Below, piece after piece: positions 36,069-44,148 of a stretch of 64,000 bases of DNA. Positions within the stretch are counted from its first letter, which is position 1. Each line of letters opens with the position of its first letter. Source of the DNA: Chloroflexota bacterium (GTDB lineage: Bacteria; Vulcanimicrobiota; JAMCWD01); the NCBI GenBank assembly GCA_023475345.1, contig JAMCWD010000004.1:1-64000 (forward strand). The letters run 5' to 3'. A program made the translations under genes and the position numbers. Below the pieces are notes generated by a model. It was not told the DNA's origin and made no database searches. It saw only the letters and a program-made list of their open reading frames with translations.

Positions 36069-36309
36069 GATAGGCCTCCATCGATGATACGATAATAATT
36101 TCAGTTTGCTTATGAATGTCTTAGTAATTTAGCTTTAAATGCGCCCGGGGTCAATAGCCAAATCTTCGCCGGTTGTTAATTTATTGTAAACATTTTAAAA
36201 GGAGGATTTCCGGAGAATGATCTTTAAAAAGGGCCTGTAATGGTTGATTTTAAAAGCAAAAATGTTAACATTTTTTTTACAAAACGGAAACAAAATGGTT
36301 CCATGTGCA

Positions 36310-36318
36310 TGATATAAT
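36310..36318 (+). promoter_or_regulatory. Extended minus-10 promoter
   Basis: TGATATAAT gives a perfect TATAAT (36313-36318) with TG one base upstream. No matching minus-35 box is visible at the usual distance, which is typical of extended minus-10 promoters. It directs a short leader into the small gene at 36357. Confidence 0.6.
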
Positions 36319-36356
36319 GACAGTGGATTAAGGTACCCGTGAAAGGGGTTGAAAAT

Positions 36357-36695
36357 ATGTTAGGTGACGGCGATACAATTCAACAGATGGTAACAAGGAG
36401 CGGTGCTGACATTGCTCAGATTGGCATCAGTTCCCAGGAGTTGGGAGGAGTCGGGGCTCTTGACGGAGGGACATCTTCGGTTCTCGGCCCGGATTTTCGC
36501 AGTCCCTGGCTCAGGGACCAGGTCTCGCTCAGCCTCGAAGCCCAGATCGCAATGATTGAAACGCGGGCGAATTACAAGCTGACACTGGCGGACCTCGGAT
36601 ACACCAACCGCCAGAAGGTTCTGGAACTGAGGCCGGGCATCTATTGTAAAGTAGAGCCCACCGGCTGCTACAAGCTGGCGTACAACGACAGGTAA
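36357..36695 (+). CDS. Small orphan protein with own promoter and terminator
   Basis: The 112-residue protein from the ATG at 36357 (AAAGGGG upstream; a GTG at 36339 is the alternative) has a Gly/Ser-rich first half (GGVGALDGGTSSVLG) and a more ordered second half, RSPWLRDQVSLSLEAQIAMI and ETRANYKLTLADLGYTNRQ. I do not recognise a family. The tight monocistronic unit, with an extended minus-10 promoter, good start and terminator, argues that it is a real, independently regulated gene. It has no signal peptide or membrane segment. Confidence 0.65.
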   Translation: MLGDGDTIQQMVTRSGADIAQIGISSQELGGVGALDGGTSSVLGPDFRSPWLRDQVSLSLEAQIAMIETRANYKLTLADLGYTNRQKVLELRPGIYCKVEPTGCYKLAYNDR

Positions 36696-36739
36696 CTCCA
36701 ATAAAAAATAAAAAACATTATAAACTTTAGTTATTAAAG

Positions 36740-36771
36740 TGAAGGCTCTTTTATGGGTCTTCATTTTTTTT
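36740..36771 (+). terminator. Terminator of the small orphan gene
   Basis: TGAAGGCTC (36740-36748) pairs with GGGTCTTCA (36755-36763), allowing one wobble and one mismatch, and is followed by eight T. From 36772 to 37034 I see only a degenerate TTTAGCCGTACCACGATAC repeat remnant and no gene. Confidence 0.7.
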
Positions 36772-37034
36772 GCGCTGAATTCATGCGGGAGTTTAGCCGT
36801 ACCACGATACGGGGCAGGAATGACCGGGAGTTTGTTTTCCTTATAATATCCATGCGGAAATGACGGTAATATCAGAGTCCGGGGTTTGTGCCACTCATCG
36901 GGCATGCGGAGCGGAATAAATTCCGCAGATCCGATATTCTCTCCACTCTTGCCTGGAGCGGGCCCGATTTATTGGGCCTCCGACAGGTTCAAGCTCATAA
37001 TTCCGGAAGAAAAACTTTGAATAAAAAAATCCGG

Positions 37035-37062
37035 TTGAAAAGAAAATTCCCTGTGTTATAAT
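37035..37062 (+). promoter_or_regulatory. Promoter of the HtrA-like protease gene
   Basis: TTGAAA (37035-37040) and TATAAT (37057-37062) are separated by 16 bases, with TGT preceding the minus-10 box. Transcription would start near 37069. This rules out a TTG at 37065 as the translation start. Confidence 0.75.
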
Positions 37063-37103
37063 GTTTGAATGATTTCATTCATACGATTCGGGAGGTGAGG
37101 CAA

Positions 37104-38183
37104 TTGTTTTTTCATCGGGATAATGTTAATCCTCATCAATATGAGCTAAAAAGAAAATCAGGCAGGGTCTTAATCCCGCTTGTTTTATCAATTTTATTTT
37201 TCCTCGGCGGCCTGATTTTTTTCCTGTCTGTCCCCAGGGCGGCGTATAGTTACGACGGCGACACCGAAAGCCGCATAATCAGCGCCGTTAAGAGGAATAT
37301 GCGTTCAGTCGTCAACATAACCACCGGGCGCCCCGGCGTCACAAGTACCGGCGTCGGCTCCGGCATCATCATACGCCGGGACGGCTTCATCCTCACCAAC
37401 GCGCATGTCATAAAAGGCGCATCCATAATCAAAGTAACGATGTCCGACGATACTACATATAACGCTACAATATGGCGGGCCAGCGCGGAAAAGGATATGG
37501 CGATCCTTAAGATCGACGCGTCCAACCTGCCGGTTCCCAAATTCGGAGACTCCGATAAACTCCAGTTGGGCCAGATAGTTATAGCGATAGGCAATCCTTA
37601 CCGTTTTAAGTGGACGATAACACAGGGTGTCATATCTGCTCTCAACCGTGAAATCAACGCAAGGGGTATAAAATATACGGATTTAATCCAGACGGATGCC
37701 GCAATCAATAAGGGGTCTTCCGGCGGGGCTTTGATAAATACGAGCGGCGAGGTAATCGGGGTAAATACTCTCGTTTATACCGGAAGCGCGGAGCTTTATG
37801 CCCAGGGGCTTTCATTTGCGATACCTATAAATTCTGCGATGGAAATCGCCAGAGAGCTGTTATCGAGCCAGAAAGCAGGGACTCCCAAGCCCTGGCTGGG
37901 AATTTCAGGCAGGGACGTCAGTGAGCAGCTTTACAAGCAACTCAGCCTTCCTGCGCGTTACGGTGTTTACGTGACCCAGGTATCCCCGAACAGCCCGGCG
38001 TCACGCGCAAAAGTCCAGCCGGGTGACGTGATAGTATTTGCCGGAAACGAACAGATGACCGGGGTTAAAGACCTCAAGCGGATATTAAGCAATTGTATTC
38101 CGGGCCAGCGCCTTGAAATAACTTTCTGGAGGAGCGGGAAAAAACTTACCACGTCTGCGATAATAGACCAGCTAAGCCAGTAG
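37104..38183 (+). CDS. HtrA/DegP-type serine protease with one PDZ domain
   Basis: The 359-residue protein has an N-terminal membrane anchor (residues about 22-46), a trypsin-like domain with the triad H101 (TNAHV), D131 (DMAIL) and S206 (GSSGGA), and one PDZ domain (GVYVTQVSPNSPASRAKVQPGD). It should act in the periplasm on misfolded proteins. The start is the TTG at 37104. GGAGG lies eight bases upstream and the promoter ends at 37062, so the earlier TTG is excluded. The usual GNSGG motif is GSSGG here. It is followed by argS nine bases later. Confidence 0.9.
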   Translation: MFFHRDNVNPHQYELKRKSGRVLIPLVLSILFFLGGLIFFLSVPRAAYSYDGDTESRIISAVKRNMRSVVNITTGRPGVTSTGVGSGIIIRRDGFILTNAHVIKGASIIKVTMSDDTTYNATIWRASAEKDMAILKIDASNLPVPKFGDSDKLQLGQIVIAIGNPYRFKWTITQGVISALNREINARGIKYTDLIQTDAAINKGSSGGALINTSGEVIGVNTLVYTGSAELYAQGLSFAIPINSAMEIARELLSSQKAGTPKPWLGISGRDVSEQLYKQLSLPARYGVYVTQVSPNSPASRAKVQPGDVIVFAGNEQMTGVKDLKRILSNCIPGQRLEITFWRSGKKLTTSAIIDQLSQ

Positions 38184-38192
38184 GAGAAATAA

Positions 38193-39863
38193 ATGTACGT
38201 TCAACAGGTTGAAAATTTTCTAAAATCGAAAATAGGCGAGATGATAAAAAGCGGCGCCCTGCCGCAGGAAGCGGGAGAAATCCCGGTCATTGCCGATAAG
38301 CCGAAAGAAAAGAGCCACGGGGATTATTCGACGAATTTCGCGCTGATAGCGGCGAAAAAACTGAAGAGAAAGCCTCTGGAAGTTGCATCGGAATTGATAA
38401 GCGGGCTCAGGCCGCTTCCCGATTATATCGAGGATGCCCGCATCGAGGGAGCGGGGTTTGTTAATTTCAATATTTCCCGCAAGGGCCTCTTCGACCTTAT
38501 AGATCGGATAATTGACAACCCTGAAGATTACGGCCGTTGTAACGAAGGTAACGAAGAAAAGTTCCAGGTGGAATTCGTTTCGGCGAATCCCGTGGGGCCT
38601 CTTCATGTAGGGCACGGGCGGTGGGCGGCCCTGGGCGACAGCCTGGCAAGCCTTTTGTCCGCCGCGGGATATAATGTCAGCCGTGAATTTTACCTGAACG
38701 ACCGGGGGACGCAGATGGAGATATTCGCCCGCTCCATAGACGCCCGCTCCATGCAGCGGGAAGACCCCGCTTACCCTTTCCCGGAGGACGGTTACCAGGG
38801 AAGTTATATTATCGAGCTTGCAGAGATTTTAAGAAAAAAATTCGGTAATGAGCTTGGCCGCAAACCGCTTGAAGAGCGGCTTTCAATCCTGGGAGAAGCA
38901 GGGTACGAGTACATGCGGGATCAGATAAAGACAACCCTTGAAAACATGGGTGTCCGCTTCGATGTATGGAAGAGCGAAAGAGATATTTATAATGACGGAT
39001 GGGTGAAAAAGGCGGTGGAATCGCTGAAGGCCGCTGGGGTTACGTACGAGGAAGAAGGCGCGCTGTGGTTCGATGCGGAGCGTTTCGGCGACCGGAGACC
39101 CAGCGTCCTTATCAGGTCAAACGGCGAGCCTACGTATTTCACTGTTGACATAGCATACCACATGGAAAAGTTCAGCCGTGGCTTCGATCATGTTTTGAAT
39201 TTATGGGGAGCGGATCACGGCGGCCATGTAAAACGGCTCCACGGGGCGCTTTCCGCGCTGGGAATCGATCCGGGGAGGCTGGAGGTTTTGCTGGGGCAGA
39301 TGGTGAACCTGAAGCGTGGCGGTGAGCCTGTCAGGATGTCCAAGAGATCTGGAGAGATGGTAACATTCAGCGAACTCCTGGAAGAAGTCGGCAAGGACGC
39401 GGCGCGTTTTCTTTTCCTGACCAAGAGCGCAAATTCCACGCTGGATTTCGATATCGAGGCGGCCGTGGCGAAGAACCTTGAAAACCCTGTATATTATGTC
39501 CAGTACGCTCATGCGCGCCTGTGCTCGCTTTTTTCAATGGCTGAAAAAGAAGGTATAAAGATCGAAAACTTCGGGGGCATATCGCTTGAGCCTCTTAGAG
39601 AACCGGGCGAGATGGATCTTTTGAGGCACATGGAAACTTTCCCGTTCGTGGTGAGAGAAAGCGCAAGGGGACGGGCTCCGCATCATCTCACGCATTACCT
39701 TGCGGAGCTTGCTTCTTATTTCCATTCATTTTATAATCATTACCGGATCCTGGGTACCGAGGAAAGCCTGCGCGACGCACGCCTGAAACTTTGCAGGGCG
39801 CTCAAGACGGTCATATCCAACTGCTCTTCCTTCCTGGGAGTGAATATGCCGGAAAAAATGTAA
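38193..39863 (+). CDS. argS: Arginyl-tRNA synthetase
   Basis: The 556-residue protein is a class I synthetase: the HIGH-like motif HVGHG in SANPVGPLHVGHGRWAALGD, the KMSKS-like MSKR (VRMSKRSGEM), an N-terminal Arg-tRNA synthetase domain and the C-terminal DALR anticodon-binding domain. AGGAG precedes the ATG. It immediately follows the protease gene and probably shares its transcript. The length is normal. Confidence 0.97.
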   Translation: MYVQQVENFLKSKIGEMIKSGALPQEAGEIPVIADKPKEKSHGDYSTNFALIAAKKLKRKPLEVASELISGLRPLPDYIEDARIEGAGFVNFNISRKGLFDLIDRIIDNPEDYGRCNEGNEEKFQVEFVSANPVGPLHVGHGRWAALGDSLASLLSAAGYNVSREFYLNDRGTQMEIFARSIDARSMQREDPAYPFPEDGYQGSYIIELAEILRKKFGNELGRKPLEERLSILGEAGYEYMRDQIKTTLENMGVRFDVWKSERDIYNDGWVKKAVESLKAAGVTYEEEGALWFDAERFGDRRPSVLIRSNGEPTYFTVDIAYHMEKFSRGFDHVLNLWGADHGGHVKRLHGALSALGIDPGRLEVLLGQMVNLKRGGEPVRMSKRSGEMVTFSELLEEVGKDAARFLFLTKSANSTLDFDIEAAVAKNLENPVYYVQYAHARLCSLFSMAEKEGIKIENFGGISLEPLREPGEMDLLRHMETFPFVVRESARGRAPHHLTHYLAELASYFHSFYNHYRILGTEESLRDARLKLCRALKTVISNCSSFLGVNMPEKM

Positions 39864-39959
39864 GTTGTATTTATCTTATATAAAGGGGAAGGATTTCCAA
39901 GCTTAAATGTGAAATATGTTCAGGGGCGAAAGTTTCGCTCCGGCGGTTAAGGAGGGGTC

Positions 39960-41930
39960 ATGTCCAGAATCCTTGTTATTGAGGAAGAGAAAGATCTCAG
40001 GGAAAATTTAAAAAGCTGGCTTAAAGATGAAAACATTTCCGTCATAGCCATCGATAATCATGATCAGGCGCTGGATTATATAAAGAGAGAAAAATTCGAC
40101 CTGCTGGTGCTCGATATGACTCATCACCTTGAAGAAGAGGTCAAGCTTCTGAACAAAGTCCGCGAAAGCCAGCACGCATCGCTCGTCCCGGTCTTCTGCC
40201 TGAAAGATTCTTCCCAGGACGACGAGATACTGGAGCAAAGCACCCTGGCGGTGGAAGACTATATGAGCACCCCTCTTAGCAAGGAAGAATTTATATTCCG
40301 CATAAAGCTAAGGCTCAAGAGGGTGAGGGAATACCGGCGATTGAAAGCCGATGCGAAAAAGCTGGACGCTCTTTTCAAAATCGGTTCGATAGCCCATTCA
40401 AGCATGAAGCTGGATGATTCGGCAGCCGCGCTGCTTCCGCTGATGGTGAAATTCCTCCACGGAAAAAGCGCAGCCATCTTCATTAAAAACGAAGTGGAAG
40501 AGCTTGAAGTGATCTCTTCGTATGGTCCGGCTTACAGGGGAGATCTCCCTTCGATAATGCGCAACATTACCCGCGATACCCTGCGTAAGAATGAAATCAG
40601 GTTCATAAAGGACATTACCACTGAATCCAAATTTGAAAAGATGAAGCTTGAAAACCCGCAGGACTTCTCGTCAATCGTATCCATACCGCTCATTTCCAGC
40701 AGCGACGTTATAGGCGCTGTAGAAGTATATAACGCGCCTACAGAAATATTTACCGACCCGGAGTGGTACGATTTCATCCGTTCCCTGGCCTCGGAATCCT
40801 CTAGGCTTATATCGCTGAGCAAAAAATTCACCACCGTCCAGAAAAGCCTCCAGGACTCGATGGGCGAACTTTCCATCATATATGAAATCAGTGACGCACT
40901 GGGCTCGACTCTCAACCTGGACGAGCTTTTAAAATTGATAGTAAGGAACGGGCTCCGGTCCTTCGATGCCCAGGTCGCTTCTCTCATGCTTATCAACAAG
41001 GAAACCAGCCTGCTGGAAATCAGGTACGCGGAGGGCTTGAAGCCTGAAATCATAGACAGCGTCAGGATAAAGCTCGGCGAAGGGATAGCGGGCCGCGTTG
41101 CAAAAACGGGCCAGCCTTTGCTCCTTGTTGACGTTATGGGCGTTGACCAGCCGGACATAGAGAAAGATATCAAGTCAGCGTTGTCGGTGCCTTTAAAAAT
41201 CAAGGAAGAAGTCATCGGCGTCTTGAACGTATCGAAAACATCCCGCTACCGTTTTTCGGAAAACGACCTGAAGCTTCTTTTCAACCTGGCGGGTCTTGCC
41301 GCGCAGGCAATTGAAAAGGCGGAGTTATATTCGGAGATCAGCGGTTCTCTCGAAGAGATCAAAGAATCGTATATGTCAACGGTGAAGGCCCTTGCGGGCG
41401 CCATCGAAGCCAAAGACCCATATACCCAGGGCCACGTTGACAGGGTGGCCAAGTACGGGCTGGCGATAGCGATGGAATTGAATCCCGACCTGCTGAAGGA
41501 AGATATGTTCCGTTACGCTCTCGTCCTCCATGACGTCGGCAAAATAGGCGTCCCCGACAGCATCCTTTCAAAGCCCGGCCCGCTTACGGACGAGGAACGC
41601 GAAGTAATAGAGATGCATCCCGAAGCTGGCGCCAAGATAATATCACCCGTAAAATTCCTGAAGCAGGCCGTTGATATGGTAAAGTTCCACCAGGAAAGGT
41701 GGGACGGCAAGGGCTATCCGCGCGGGCTTAAAGATGACGAAATACCCCTTGTAGCCAGGATTATCGCGGTTGCCGATACTTTCGACGCCATCACTTCCGA
41801 CCGGCCGTACCGCAAAGGGCGGGATATCAATTACGCGGTGGCGGAAATCAAGCGCAATTCCGGCACCCAGTTCGACCCGACCATAGTCAAGGCGTTCCTT
41901 TCAGCGGTGGATAAGAAACTTATTCCCTAG
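39960..41930 (+). CDS. Receiver-GAF-GAF-HD-GYP signalling protein
   Basis: The 656-residue protein has an N-terminal receiver-like domain (1-120), two GAF domains (about 130-290 and 310-455) and a C-terminal HD-GYP domain (about 470-650) with H524-D525 (HDVGKIGVPD) and HQERWDGKGYP (H577). HD-GYP domains hydrolyse cyclic di-GMP. The receiver keeps the Asp at 52 but has Thr at 104, where the conserved Lys of YxxKP is expected. AAGGAGG precedes the ATG. It likely couples small-molecule binding to c-di-GMP turnover. Confidence 0.87.
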   Translation: MSRILVIEEEKDLRENLKSWLKDENISVIAIDNHDQALDYIKREKFDLLVLDMTHHLEEEVKLLNKVRESQHASLVPVFCLKDSSQDDEILEQSTLAVEDYMSTPLSKEEFIFRIKLRLKRVREYRRLKADAKKLDALFKIGSIAHSSMKLDDSAAALLPLMVKFLHGKSAAIFIKNEVEELEVISSYGPAYRGDLPSIMRNITRDTLRKNEIRFIKDITTESKFEKMKLENPQDFSSIVSIPLISSSDVIGAVEVYNAPTEIFTDPEWYDFIRSLASESSRLISLSKKFTTVQKSLQDSMGELSIIYEISDALGSTLNLDELLKLIVRNGLRSFDAQVASLMLINKETSLLEIRYAEGLKPEIIDSVRIKLGEGIAGRVAKTGQPLLLVDVMGVDQPDIEKDIKSALSVPLKIKEEVIGVLNVSKTSRYRFSENDLKLLFNLAGLAAQAIEKAELYSEISGSLEEIKESYMSTVKALAGAIEAKDPYTQGHVDRVAKYGLAIAMELNPDLLKEDMFRYALVLHDVGKIGVPDSILSKPGPLTDEEREVIEMHPEAGAKIISPVKFLKQAVDMVKFHQERWDGKGYPRGLKDDEIPLVARIIAVADTFDAITSDRPYRKGRDINYAVAEIKRNSGTQFDPTIVKAFLSAVDKKLIP

Positions 41931-41949
41931 AACCTTAAGGAGGTTATCG

Positions 41950-42198
41950 ATGGGCATCAAGGCTATAAAAGAGAAAGTCCCGGTCATCATATTAGCGGCA
42001 GGTTATCGCGTAGAAGGTGAGATGCATGTTGCTCCCGGCGGAAGGTTGCTGGACGAAATAAACCGGGAGAGAGATTTTCTTCCGTTGACCAATGCAACTA
42101 TTTACGACGTAACGGGAGAAGTGCCGCTCGATACACTGGAATTCCTCGCGGTGAATAAAGATATGACCGTGATGGTCGCACCTGCAATACCCAGTTAA
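41950..42198 (+). CDS. Small conserved-looking protein, DUF6812-like
   Basis: The 82-residue protein (MGIKAIKEKVPVIILAAGYR) contains VEGEMHVAPGGRLLDEIN and ERDFLPLTNATIYD, which I recall from a small family labelled DUF6812; the function is unknown. AAGGAGG precedes the ATG. It lies 20 bases after the HD-GYP gene and 17 before a UlaG-type hydrolase, so the three form one operon. Confidence 0.7.
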   Translation: MGIKAIKEKVPVIILAAGYRVEGEMHVAPGGRLLDEINRERDFLPLTNATIYDVTGEVPLDTLEFLAVNKDMTVMVAPAIPS

Positions 42199-42214
42199 AA
42201 AAAGGAGGCGGAAA

Positions 42215-42895
42215 ATGATAACAGTTCGGTATCTGGGGATCAGTTCTTTCCTTATAACGACCAGTAAAAAAACAACTATACTGATAGATCCTTTTGCTGA
42301 ATATATACCGCTGAAATTCCCCGAAATAGCGACCGATGTCGTCGTAGTTTCTCACGAACACCGGGCTCATAATGCAGCATGGCGCATCGGCGGGAACCCG
42401 AAGATCGTAAAACGAACTTCAGATTTCCAGGTAGAACATGAACTGCCCGTGGAAAGAACTAAAGAAAAACTTGTATTCAAGGGGATCCCTACGGCACACG
42501 ATAAGTTCTCCGGCCGCCAGCGCGGTCCGAATACAGTATTCTGTTTCGAGCTTGAAGGCATCAGGTTCTGCCACCTGGGCGACCTGGGACACCTGCTTAC
42601 GGATGAGCACCGCCGCAAAATCGGGAAAGTCGATGTCCTTTTCATCCCCGTGGGCGGCAAAAATACCATCTCTTCAACCGAAGCAACCCTGGTAGTCAAT
42701 CAGCTTAACCCAAAGATTGTTTTCCCCATGCATTACCTATTCCCAAAGATCATTGGCCTCAACATTGCAGATGAAGAGTTGAGCAAATTCGCGGAAAAAA
42801 TGGAAAACGTCAAAGACGAAAGCACAATGGCCGTAAACCTGGAACTTGCAAAACTCCCCGAAAAGACCGAGGTCATTTTGCTTAAATTCGAATAA
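42215..42895 (+). CDS. MBL-fold hydrolase, UlaG-like
   Basis: The 226-residue protein matches the UlaG/metal-dependent hydrolase branch of the metallo-beta-lactamase superfamily: an N-terminal GISSFLI..TILIDPFAE, SHEHRAHNA, HLGDLGH and FPMHYLF. AAAAGGAGG precedes the ATG. Family members act on phosphodiesters or lactones; this one is unassigned. Co-transcription with a c-di-GMP phosphodiesterase is suggestive only. Confidence 0.8.
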   Translation: MITVRYLGISSFLITTSKKTTILIDPFAEYIPLKFPEIATDVVVVSHEHRAHNAAWRIGGNPKIVKRTSDFQVEHELPVERTKEKLVFKGIPTAHDKFSGRQRGPNTVFCFELEGIRFCHLGDLGHLLTDEHRRKIGKVDVLFIPVGGKNTISSTEATLVVNQLNPKIVFPMHYLFPKIIGLNIADEELSKFAEKMENVKDESTMAVNLELAKLPEKTEVILLKFE

Positions 42896-42917
42896 TGCCC
42901 GCCGGCATCTGTCTTTA

Positions 42918-44003
42918 ATGAAAACAAATTTTCGGAAGCTTATAATAACCGGCCTGCTTACAGGCTGGTTTATTTTTGGCCCGGCATTCGCATCGAAAAT
43001 TATCAACGGCACGGTTATCGGCAATAATGACGGCAAAACCGTAACCGTAAACGTACAGCCGGGTCTGAACACCGTTTTCGGCCTTGAAAATATAACCCTG
43101 ACCGATTCCGAAGGAGCGCCTCTCTCGCCTTATGCCGTCCTCCCCGGGGACACATTGTCGGTAACCGTTAATGACGACGGTTCGGTCGGCAGGATACGTG
43201 ACGATATACGATCCTCAAGCGGCATAATCGTATCGAACCATAACTATAAAATAATATTCGAAGACGGCTCCGCTTTCGTCATTCCCGAAGGCGCCTCCGT
43301 TCGGATAAACGGCCTGGAAGCCGACCTTTCAAGGGTACGGCCCGGCATGAGGGCTTTCGTCCGCACGCCTCCCGACGATAACAGCGCATTAGCCCTGGAT
43401 GTATATACAACGGCGGAAAGCCTGCCGCAGGCCCCCGGGGTAAGAATCAAGGAAATAAATACCGACTATCTTCAGCCTCTTAAGAGTGGGGACGAAATTA
43501 AAATAAGGGTAACAGGCACTCCAGGTTGTTCTGTTTTGCTTGACCTGCCGGGCGGGTTTCATAAAATGCCGGCGAAAGAAATTTTACCGGGGATATATGA
43601 AGCATCATTCAGGATTCCGGCGGGGCTGAACCTCAGGCAGACCTGTTTCATCGCGTTTCTCTGTAAAGGCGGCGTGTGTTCCGGTGCTGTTTCCCGGCCT
43701 CTGGATATCGCCGCCGACCCGCCGAAAATATTCAACATGGTGCCTGCTCCGGGAAGCGATGTCAGGACAAGATTGCCTGTAATATCAGCCGCTATCTCAT
43801 GTCCGGGCACTCTTGTAATGCAAGAAGGAATCTCCGTCCAACTGGACGAAAGACCCATTACTTCAGGTTCGATAAGGACTCCGGCTGGAGTGGTTTTCAG
43901 GCCTGTTGAGCCGCTTGCGCCCGGCAGGCATACCGTGAAAATCCAGGTATCGGACCTGGCGGGAAATAAAGCAGTTTACACCTGGGATTTCAATATCAGG
44001 TAA
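42918..44003 (+). CDS. Secreted beta-rich protein of unknown function
   Basis: From the ATG at 42918 the 361-residue protein begins with the signal peptide MKTNFRKLIITGLLTGWFIFG. An earlier in-frame ATG would overlap the hydrolase gene and hide the signal, so I reject it. The mature part is beta-rich with several Ig-like segments (VTVNVQPGLNTVFGLEN, VVFRPVEPLAPGRHTVKIQV) and ends with a segment like a bacterial Ig fold. I see no enzyme motif. Confidence 0.65.
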   Translation: MKTNFRKLIITGLLTGWFIFGPAFASKIINGTVIGNNDGKTVTVNVQPGLNTVFGLENITLTDSEGAPLSPYAVLPGDTLSVTVNDDGSVGRIRDDIRSSSGIIVSNHNYKIIFEDGSAFVIPEGASVRINGLEADLSRVRPGMRAFVRTPPDDNSALALDVYTTAESLPQAPGVRIKEINTDYLQPLKSGDEIKIRVTGTPGCSVLLDLPGGFHKMPAKEILPGIYEASFRIPAGLNLRQTCFIAFLCKGGVCSGAVSRPLDIAADPPKIFNMVPAPGSDVRTRLPVISAAISCPGTLVMQEGISVQLDERPITSGSIRTPAGVVFRPVEPLAPGRHTVKIQVSDLAGNKAVYTWDFNIR

Positions 44004-44148
44004 CCCTGGATATACCGGCCCTGATAAGCGGGGATTTGCCGGGGCAGATTAATAAAGATTATGAAGGAACTAATTTAACGGCAGTATGCCGGCGTTCCGG
44101 CGGGAACCGCGCTTTTTGAAACCCGGGGTTGAATTTAAGAGGGACAGG

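Noticed and set aside
37065-37103. Start of the HtrA protease at a TTG at 37065
   Set aside because: It lies within three bases of the minus-10 box and upstream of the expected transcription start; TTG at 37104 has a proper GGAGG site.
42846-42917. Earlier start for the secreted protein at 42918
   Set aside because: It would overlap the hydrolase gene and remove the signal peptide from the N terminus.
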